Shown one piece after another: positions 56,115 to 64,000 of a stretch of 64,000 nucleotides of DNA (positions are counted from its first letter, which is position 1; each line of letters starts with the position of its first letter). The translations under genes were made by a program, and so were the position numbers. This DNA is from Bagarius yarrelli. Taxonomy: Eukaryota > Chordata > Actinopteri > Siluriformes > Sisoridae. Under the pieces are notes generated by a model. It saw nothing but the letters and a program-made list of their open reading frames with translations, was not told the origin of the DNA and searched no databases. Location of the stretch: contig VCAZ01000097.1 of NCBI GenBank assembly GCA_005784505.1, forward strand, positions 1,346,501-1,410,500, written 5' to 3'.

Positions 56115-56619
56115 GTTAAAAGATCACTGCCTTATTGTCTTCTTTAAACTACACAATGTTCTTGTAAACTACGCATACACTTTAAGCATCCTAAATATAC
56201 AAGTTCATCTTCTTGTGTTTTTTTATTTCATATTAAACAATGTTTACTGTAACTGTAGCAGTGTACCAGGGTTTAGTTACAGTAATACCATCTGTTATGC
56301 TTCTGGGATTGTGTGTGTGTGTGACACAGACACTCACAAGTCAGATCATAGTCTAGAAGGCAGGTTCCCCTCCTACAGCTATTCATCTCTTCCTGGCCAG
56401 ATCGATGACATTAATGCCATTATCCGTCTGCAGAATGCCACCTAATCTTTTATTCAGCAACATGGAGGTCTGTGCTCATTTATCACTCCCAATTTGTTGC
56501 ATTATCTGCCAGTCGTTTTCCGTCTCTCTCATTCTCCCTAAATAATAAATCTAAAGTCTTCCTTGATCAATACGTCATATGCTGTAAAACTGAGTTGTTA
56601 ATAGTCATTTTCATTTTAA
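56115..56619. other. Non-coding stretch
   Basis: No gene is seen. Short (GT)n at 56312-56323. Confidence 0.4.
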
Positions 56620-56925
56620 TCATCCATCCATCCATCCATCCATCCATCCATTCATCCATTATGTATACCCACTTATTCCTTATCACTAGGATCTGCTGAA
56701 GCTTTTTCCAGCTGTTATTGAGTGAAAGGCGGATGTACACTCTGGACAGGATGCCAGTTCATCAGAAGGTCACACACAGACAAACAATCACACACTCACA
56801 CTCACTCCTATGTGCAATTTAGAATTATTATTCAAACTAACATACGTGGTTTTGGACTGTAGGAGGAAACCGGAGGAGACGGAGTAAACACACACAAGCA
56901 CAGTGAAGAACATGCAAACTTCACT
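56620..56925 (-). repeat. SINE family 1 with (CATC)n tail
   Basis: The minus-strand copy has its simple-repeat tail (catc)n at 56623-56650, then rc of the tail (cacttattccttatcactag, ggatctgctgaagc), the body (caatttagaattattattca; ggttttggactgtagg; gaggaaaccggagg), and stops at catgcaaacttc, before the head. The tail carries the L2/Maui-type signature. Confidence 0.75.
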
Positions 56926-57369
56926 GTTGAAAAGTGTCCATGAACGCAGACCCCCTGGTGGTTGATGTAAACAAGTAGTGACATGTTTTTCATGTGGACC
57001 AGCACATACTTAGGTCTGGCAGAGAGTGTTTAAGTGCTCGAAACAACGCTAGCATCTTCAGGCACTTTATTTACCATGAGAGATGAGTATTCTCCCACAG
57101 CCTATGAGCGTAGTTGCCATTCATGACTGCTCCCTAGTCTGTGAGCGAGGCATACATCAAAGGGTTGCCAGTTCCAGACATTGCACCAGAAACCAAGGGT
57201 CCCTAATTGCAGATAAAATCTCAAAGGTTTGTGATTATTATTTTTGCATTGATTATTTGTCTTCACTTGTGTTTATTAATTATTCAGTCCTATTAATTTA
57301 CATGTGACATGTATAGAGCAAAGCTTTGCCTGCTATAACCGTATCATACTATATATATATATATATACC
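56926..57369. other. Non-coding stretch
   Basis: No gene is assigned; (TA)n at 57351-57366. Confidence 0.4.
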
Positions 57370-57598
57370 TTTATAGATACCATATATACACACTACTGCA
57401 CCTTCTGTACATTATTTACCAACCTCAACCTCATACCCTTATTAATTACACTGCTATTTAAACTGCTATGTAAATAAAACACTTATGCACTTCTGGTTAG
57501 ATGCGACCTGCATTTCATTGGCTTTGTACATCTACCTTGCACAATGACAATAAAGTTCAATCTAATCTAATCTAATCTAATCTAATCTAATCTAATAT
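57370..57598 (+). repeat. LINE 3' UTR with (TAATC)n tail
   Basis: The segment catatatacacactactgc, gcactttctgt-type text, then ttgcacaatgacaataaagt and (tctaa)n at 57565-57598 is a typical LINE 3' end (AATAAAG followed by a pentanucleotide tail). No coding part is attached. Confidence 0.65.
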
Positions 57599-58113
57599 AT
57601 ATGAATATACCATGACTAATGTCTGAAAAAATGGTCGTTAAATGCATTTTATGTAAAAGCAATAAAATATGATCAATTATTTAGAAAAAGAAAAGACAGA
57701 TTAAGGAAAAGATGGTGTAAGAAGTAGGTATGAATCATTAACTGTAAAGTAAATAAAAGAAAACAAGAGGAGGAAAAGAGAGCAAAAGATTGATGGCATT
57801 TATAATAAAATCTACTCATCAGCAGTGATGTATTTTTTTGCACATGCATCATTATTTTTACCATATTTTGGAAAAGAGAACTGGTTTAGTACTGAGGTTC
57901 CTCTTAAGTACTACGTTTAATGTAGTTTATTTGTGTGTAAGACAGAGAGACAGAAAGAAAGAAAAAGTAAAATCGATCAGAGTTACGGCATGGAGAAAGT
58001 TGGGGCCACTGATAATAGCTGCTCTTTAACCTGAAGGACAATAAGTTGTATTTACACTTGCACGGTCACGATCACACATCAATTTAATCCTGTGCAAACT
58101 TGTGCCAATCAAT

Positions 58114-58157
<44 letters not shown>

Positions 58158-58585
58158 AGAGACACACAAGAGAAACTGCACATACACCCAAGTAGTAGCT
58201 AAATGACACTCCAATAATTTAAGGGCCACTTTTCTTCTGTAGCTTCTTACAATTTAGATGAAAATTTTAGCAATGTTATATTTTATATACTTTAGCGATA
58301 TTTAGCCATTTATACCGAGCTGTCCGCATTCTCTACCAAAATATATAAGGAAAATAGCATTTTGCAAGAGGAGGCAGTGCTGAGACTGCCCATGCCACTG
58401 GTAAAATACAGAGATATTGAGAAACATGCTGCTGCTGCATGTTCCAAGATGGCATCCTAGCAGCAGCCTGGATTAGCAGCTCTGGTAATTTGGGTCATAT
58501 GGGCACCAAAATTTCAGTGTTATGGAAATATTTTCATAACAGGACAAAATGATTCTCCTTGTTTCCAGGGCCTAAAAAGGGACAG
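57599..58585. other. Non-coding stretch with (AC)n
   Basis: No gene is assigned. (AC)n lies at 58116-58152. Confidence 0.45.
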
Positions 58586-58845
58586 CCTATGAATCGTACA
58601 AATTTAAGACCCATAGAAATAACCTATTACATAGAAAAGGTCCTGGAGAGACCTGGAGGATCTGGCACACTTAAGACCATATTATAAGACCACCTGCAGA
58701 ATGCATATCAGCCCCTGGTGGGTGTAGAAGATGCAATAATTTGTTGTTTTCTTTTTACTCAATATGACCCAACCCGGTCTGCTGAGGGCAACATGGAAAA
58801 CATGCAGGTGGATCCTCCATTAGTCACATGGATATCTAATTGGTA
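58586..58845 (+). pseudogene. LINE reverse transcriptase fragment
   Basis: One frame runs from 58586 to TAG at 58845 with a single internal TAA (about 58687). It reads NLRPIEITYYIEKVLER (usual form DYRPVALTSxxMKVLER), then HLQNAYQPLVGVEDAII (usual form PLQFAYRxGxGVDDAII) and MQVDPPLVTWISNW (usual form MQVDAPLVSWIxDYL). In between, DFSSAFNT is deleted. This is the fingers and palm start; the YADD block is absent. The last readable part, around 58860-58900, weakly fits the GAPQGTVLSP motif. Confidence 0.75.
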
Positions 58846-59939
58846 GGCCACAGTTAGTTTAAGGAACTATGTCTAAAAGTCTAATAGGTAACATTGTCAC
58901 CCTGCCACCAAAGAGAAAATGGAGCTAATTACCCCAGAACATTTTTGCCACCACACTCCAATCACATTCTCCGCTTGCGACCCATAAACACCTAACTACA
59001 TCTCAGTCTCACGGTTTGTTGTGATGCCATTAATAAGAGACAGCATCTTCTTATAGGTTAAAATAACCGATAACCCTTTAACCAGTAAATCTAGAACCTC
59101 ATTTTTCTGGTAGACCTACTTGTCCAAACACAATCAGAAAAGGACAGTAAGACTTATCTTCCTTCTTTCTGCACACAGTTATATGCAGTTGCATTGTACG
59201 ACCTGTGCTTGGGATTAGATACGCTTCTTAAATGCATCAACATTTAACAATAGACACTTCACTGAATGCCCTTTTATAATCTTTAGTGTAAAGCACGTTT
59301 GCATTCCGCCCAATCGAAAAGAATTACGTCACGGGTGGGTGACATCATCAGGCAGGAAGTAATTATGAAATCTTGTCCTGTTTTTTAATGAACAAGGCAT
59401 TGAGGTGATTGTCTTATTACAAACTGTGTACGCTGTCGGTGAGGTAACACTACATTAAGCTAACCTTTGTAGATTATTTATAGAGGAGTTTTTCGGAGCA
59501 GTGGAAATGCCCCACAGAACAGAGAGAGGTGATCTGAGCAGATCCCATTAGCATTTAAAACAACATGCACTGAAGCAGGTCAATGTGAACAGACCTGTTT
59601 TCTCATTTTTGACACTAACAATGAGAATTTTTACACAAAGTAGATAATAGACTTTTCATTAAGACCCAAAAGAATCATATCAACTTGGAGGTACATGGAG
59701 GTATTTGAAAGGGTTGCCACCTGTCCCTTAAAATATGGACTCAATAGATGCAAGACAGCGCCTCTCGGACCGGCTACCAACTGCTCGGCTACCCAAACCA
59801 AACTTTGAATCTTTTTTTTACTAAGCAATTAAATCTCTCTAGGAATACATCAGAAAGGACCAAATATATAAAAAAAAAGACTTTTGTACATTTTGGTGTT
59901 TTTAGCTTCGGACACAACCAGCTGGTCGAGTGAAATCCT
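58846..59939. other. Non-coding stretch
   Basis: No gene is assigned. The segment 59310-59480 (attacgtcacgggtgggtg, gcaggaagtaattatgaaa) is repeat-free and includes a CRE-like tacgtcac word. Confidence 0.35.
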
Positions 59940-60155
59940 GAGGAGGGGACCCAACAACAAAAAGGGCACTTTAAAGCATCAGCCGCGAGGGAGACGAACT
60001 GGCATCAAAAACAGGCTTAGGGCTCGTGTACACCACGCACCTCTGCCTAGCAGCCTGCTAACCAATGTTCAGTCTCTGGATAGCAAACTCGATGACCTTA
60101 GGGCTGAGATCAAGTTCCAGCGGGACATCAGGGACTGCTGTTTATGTTCTGTTAA
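59940..60155 (+). pseudogene. LINE endonuclease N-terminal fragment
   Basis: The frame reads GRRTGIKNRLRARVHHAPLP then SLLTNVQSLDSKLDDLRAEI and FQRDIRDCC (about 59990-60145). The usual form is RGKRGGIRARLRxRxxxPPLPSxLLxNVQSLxNKxDELRAR...QRDIRDCNVLCFTETWL. The expected ETWL is not reached because the reading diverges at CSVKKN. This is a different LINE from the one at 7.2 kb. Confidence 0.75.
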
Positions 60156-60243
60156 AAAGAACATACAGATTACAGTTATATGGAAGGAAATACTTAGCAT
60201 AGATTCGACATGCAAACTAAAAATGCACCACACTAAGAAATAA

Positions 60244-60714
60244 CACCGTCAATACAAAATGATACCTTTACTAATGTACAAGATTTGGATGTGCATAAAT
60301 GAATAACAAGTAAAGTTGAAGGTCAAGATGTTAAAGTGCACTAATTTCAAGAGCACATCAAGCATCCTTAAGTTCAAAGCCCAAATTTTAACATCTTCAT
60401 TATAATTAGACCTTAAAATCAGCAAAGGCAAAAGCACGAAGACTCAAAAGGCACCCCAGGGACATTAAATACAGTTTTATACAGCTTGTCCTACAATTTA
60501 ATAAAATTTTATTACTTTTTATATGATAATTATTTTATATAAATAACAACAGTTCAGGAAACTTTCCAATCTCTTTTTGCTGCATAGTCGGTCCATTCTG
60601 TTGTTTTTATTTGGTAAATCCTACTAAACTACTTATTGCTAAATGGCCAAATCAGAAAAATGTAGGGACAATAAAGTGTCACAAAACACTTAAGAACATT
60701 GGGACAACAAGATA
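60244..60714. other. AT-rich non-coding stretch
   Basis: No gene is seen. Confidence 0.45.
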
Positions 60715-61371
60715 GAGACAACTGACACCCTGGTTAACTAGAGACAAAACTGACACCCTGGTTGAACTATGGACAACTGACACCCTGGTTAACTAGAGAC
60801 AAAACTGACACCCTGGTTAACTATGGACAACTGACACCTTGGTTAACTATGGACTACTGACACCCTGGTTAACTAGAGACAAATCTGACACCCTGGTAAA
60901 CTACTGACAACTAACACCCTGGTTAACTAGAGACACAACTGACAAACCAACTGACACCTTGTTAAATACTGACAACTGACACCCTGGTAAACTAGAGACA
61001 AAATGACACCCTGGTTGGTAAACTGAGACAAAACTGACACCCTGGTTAACTATGAGACCACAACTGACACCCTGTTAATAGCACAAAACTGAACTATGGA
61101 CAACTGACACCCTGGTTAACTAGAGACAAAACTGACACCCTGGTTAACAATGGACAACTGACACCCTGGTTAACTATGGACAACTGACACCCTGGTTAAC
61201 TAGAGACAAAACTGACACCCTGGTTAACTATGGACAACTGACACCCTGGTTAACTAGAGACAAAACTGACACCCTGGTTAACTATGGACAAAACTGACAC
61301 CCTGGTTAACTAGAGACAAAACTGACACCCTGGTTAACTAGAGACAAAACTGACACCCTGGTTAACTATGC
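60715..61371. repeat. 26/28-bp minisatellite
   Basis: About two dozen units with the core ctgacaccctggttaacta. Two unit types occur: one continues with gagacaaaa (28 bp) and one with tggacaa (26 bp), often alternating. Degenerate units occur at about 60895-61095. No flanking relative is present elsewhere in the window. Confidence 0.9.
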
Positions 61372-62684
61372 CTAAAAGGTATTTAATAGAGAAATCATGA
61401 ATAAATTAAATATTAGTATAATATGCGTTGTTGCAGATGTATTTGTGTTTTAAAAAATGTGTTTTCTATGTAGGTGTGAATACTTGAGTGTGAACAACTG
61501 AATGATTGTGGGTTCATTTGATAAAAAAGCTCGGTTATAGGTTTACCCTCATAAATAAGATTGCGATTTGTTCTTGTATAAGATTTAATTGTAGAAATGC
61601 AGGCCAGGACGGCACATTTTTTACTTCACAAGGTTAACAAACATGATTACAACCATGTAAAAGTTTATTTTTGATGTTTCTGAGGCATTCCATCTTCTCT
61701 AACAAACCATTACCCACAACCTGGCTGAATAAATTAATCTAGTATAAATAGCTCCGAAACCTGATGTGGGCAATAATTTCAGAAGAACCTTGCTTCCGTC
61801 CTCTAGACCGCTGCTGTGCTCAAAACATCATTTACAATCATGTAATTTACTGGTGTAAAACTTAAGATCCGCAGGGGTCCAAATTCAGCTCAGTGCTTCA
61901 TTATATAGCAACACATTTCTTTGTTTATTGGCTGTAAGACAGTAGAAAAAAAAACAAATGCAATGCATAAAAGATAAAAATAAAGTAGCAAAAAACAGGA
62001 ATCCACAGATTTTTAGTTAATTACTTAAAACGTATTAAAAAAATAATCAGAAACAGTATTTGTATACGATTATATACTACCAGCCCAGATCAGTGTGTGT
62101 AAAAGTTCACATATACAGCAATTTATGCTCAAGATTGCATCTTCTATTGTACATTTACAGCATTTGTCACATGACTTACATTTATCTTTTTTATACAACC
62201 ACTTCCACCCGTGAATAATATAGTGATCTAATTTATTTTGTTTTGTAGAATGGAAGGTACTGTAGACATATGGGACATTTCAGTCACTACACTGTATTTA
62301 TAATTGTCTAAGTGAGAAATGCCAAATTTGCGTCTCCTCTACTGGTCACTACTGGTCACTACAGGATATAGTGACGCATCTAAAAATAGACAGCTGTCAT
62401 ACGATTGTGGCCGGGTAGCAATATTGTTCTTTGCACTCGATGTTGTCCTTCTGGCACCAATCAAACTTGACTTTCACTATTCAGTAAAACGATTTGCTAC
62501 CATGTGTGAAGCAGCTGCAATAAATAGCATGTTATGTTTTTCTCCTAGACGAAGGAAAGAGGCATTGTCACTTAATAAGAATGGTCTTGTTGTTGAGTGT
62601 AAAAAAAGGTGTAAGATTAACTAAAAAAAACCCCAGATTGAGTCAACATCAGCTGTACAGTCACTAGATCAGTCCGTGTTGGTG

Positions 62685-62721
<37 letters not shown>

Positions 62722-62789
62722 CAGAACCGGTAGGACGGTATTTTTGTATAGCATATCTGCCCTGACTTTGAATTAGGTGTGATTATGAG
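61372..62789. other. Non-coding stretch
   Basis: No gene is assigned. Contents: SINE family 2 tail fragment near 62150-62200; a 101-codon plus-strand frame at 62319-62624 without a recognisable domain, containing a doublet of actggtcact at about 62341-62362; (CA)n at 62688-62719. Confidence 0.4.
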
Positions 62790-62890
62790 GTATAAACCAT
62801 ACATCATAGCTGTCTCACCACTGTCTCTAAACCAGGGTTGTGTCAGAAAGGGCATCCGACGCCAAATCTAAATATGCAAATTATCTGTCA
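62790..62890. pseudogene. RTE-like LINE remnant with inverted junction
   Basis: 62795-62835 matches one unit of the 35-bp RT array of 19.4 kb, with RT sense on the minus strand. From 62836 the plus strand reads gttgtgtcagaaagggcatc and cgacgccaaatctaaatatg, the 3' end of the same LINE in plus orientation. Opposite orientation of coding and 3' parts indicates inversion on integration, with a deletion of the last about 300 bp of coding sequence. Confidence 0.6.
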
Positions 62891-63303
62891 GTGATCTAAA
62901 TTGGGTATTAAGAATTCGTATTGCACTGCTGTAGGTTTTCTCTGTTTTACACTAAACAGATAAACTTTAATTAGGTACAAACCACACTAAGCCAGATAAA
63001 ACTGTCATGGTTTTCAGTTCATTAAATAATTTTGCACCACAGCTAAAGCATAACAAGGTCTCATGGGATAGTTGTTGCCCCGGTTTTACTGTGTGCAGAA
63101 TGTAGGGGTATTACTAAGAAAAAAGAAGTTCATTTGAGAATTGTTGTATTTAATCCCTAGCAAAATCCAGTTCTATCATTAGTATAATATTTAATTGACA
63201 ATATATTGATATATTCACTCGATAGAAATAAGCCTTAAACTGCCAATTATTTTATATCCATTTTGGTAAATCTACTTGTTATTTTTATGTGCATGTATGT
63301 ATT

Positions 63304-63495
63304 GGGAGACCTAGTGGTGTAGCGGATGGATTCTGCTTTCCACCACTAAGGATCGAAACTCGGACAGGAACCTGACGCAGCCATTAAGGGGTTAACTCTC
63401 TGTCTCGGCCGTAAACCCAGATAAACTAGGGTGTTGCATCAGTAAGGGTATTCAATGTAAAACCCAGGCCTGCGGTTGGGTATCCTAATTTTCAG
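63304..63495 (+). repeat. tRNA-headed SINE with RTE LINE tail
   Basis: Head: A-box-like tggtgtagcggatgg, B-box-like ggatcgaaact. Middle: acaggaacctgacgcagcca and gtctcggccgtaaacccag. Tail: ggtgttgcatcagtaagggt and ttcaatgtaaaacc, the same tail as the LINE end at 62836-62890. The pol III boxes give internal promoter potential. Confidence 0.7.
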
Positions 63496-64000
63496 ACTGA
63501 TTATAGCTCTATAAAGCTTTGAGTAAGATTTTCTTTCATTTTAATCTTATTTTAAAGTCGTATGGGCTCAATGTATTAATAATAATAATAATTATTAGAA
63601 GAAGAAGAAGAAGAAAAGGAAGACTTTTTATTAATAGGAATAAACTGTTCCAAATGTAAATTCAAGGTGGCCGCAAGGCCTTAAAAAGTTTCAAAAGTCT
63701 AAAATAAAGTTTTCCTCATAAAAAGTTTAGATTCTAAACAGATTCTTCAGGTCTGTTTGCCTTAATGATACTTGCTAAAACATTCAAGCTTCATAGCTTT
63801 TGGCTTTAAATATTACATTTCCATTGACTGGTGTGTCTTGGCAAAGAAAGCAATTAAATGCTTTAAACCATATGTAAACTGGCAACCCTGCATTCGTTTT
63901 TTTTTAATAATAAACCATCTGTACACATGTACATTTATCAAAATCCAGAAAAAAATAACAAAGCCAGTGTGTTGAATAGAAATTCAGACTCAAAACAGAA
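63496..64000. other. Non-coding stretch with trinucleotide repeats
   Basis: (AAT)n and (GAA)n lie at 63580-63615. No gene is seen to the window end. Confidence 0.5.

Noticed and set aside
60715..61371. Resemblance to a CRISPR array (regular repeats)
   Set aside because: Units are adjacent with no unique spacers of fixed length, and the context is a vertebrate genome. It is a minisatellite.
62319..62624. 101-codon plus-strand frame
   Set aside because: No recognisable domain and an internal short duplication; no sign of being a gene.

Overview
The window reads as intergenic DNA from a ray-finned fish, and I found no convincing host protein-coding gene in it. The evidence for a teleost is the repeat complement: Tc1/mariner transposons, DIRS and Ty3/gypsy retrotransposons, several LINE families, tRNA-headed SINEs, and abundant (CA)n, (GA)n and (AT)n microsatellites in an AT-rich background. 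The exact repeat types suggest an otophysan such as a catfish. That is recognition from memory, not a database result. Almost every long open frame is a low-complexity artefact or a broken piece of a mobile element.

Layout, 0-20 kb: a minus-strand SINE (50-292); a frameshifted DIRS ORF1 (1.2-1.77 kb); a Ty3/gypsy LTR-like leader with gag start (3.8-4.43 kb); a SINE with LINE-like tail (5.07-5.37 kb); a LINE endonuclease fragment split by an LTR-like segment and partly duplicated (6.27-7.97 kb); a Tc1-like transposase relic (8.09-8.96 kb); an unclassified dispersed repeat (12.0-12.34 kb); a repeat pair carrying (CA)n (12.8 and 16.3 kb); two SINEs (14.6 and 15.15 kb); and an RTE-like LINE relic with an internal 35-bp tandem array (19.1-19.8 kb).

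20-40 kb: more SINEs; a possible spliced-gene remnant on the minus strand (23.1-23.83 kb); two Tc1-like relics (25.38-26.06 and 29.3-29.75 kb); a fold-back inverted repeat (27.74-28.06 kb); an L2-like RT fragment (29.03-29.23 kb); and a scrambled set of DIRS pieces: RT/RNase H linker (34.25-34.7 kb), RT N-terminus and tyrosine recombinase C-terminus (36.24-37.06 kb), ORF1 zinc motif (38.6-38.8 kb). An unidentified decayed reading frame lies at 39.13-39.62 kb on the minus strand, and part of it is repeated at 40.43-40.67 kb.

40-64 kb: an RTE-like RT piece with an inverted 5' end, composite SINEs including a 51-bp tandem array of the B-box region (41.85-42.09 kb), LINE RT pieces (43.5, 51.86 and 58.59 kb), a DIRS-like terminal repeat (45.3 kb), a 567-bp purine tract (50.17-50.74 kb), a gypsy RNase H piece on the minus strand (54.2-54.45 kb), a LINE endonuclease piece (59.9-60.15 kb), a minisatellite of about 655 bp (60.72-61.37 kb) and an RTE tail next to a SINE that shares it (62.8-63.5 kb). 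Between these lie AT-rich stretches. A few of them (13.3, 16.9, 21.6, 24.7, 31.5 and 52.7 kb) have the texture of conserved non-coding elements, which only alignment could confirm. I see no operon, CRISPR array, tRNA/rRNA gene or new multi-gene system.
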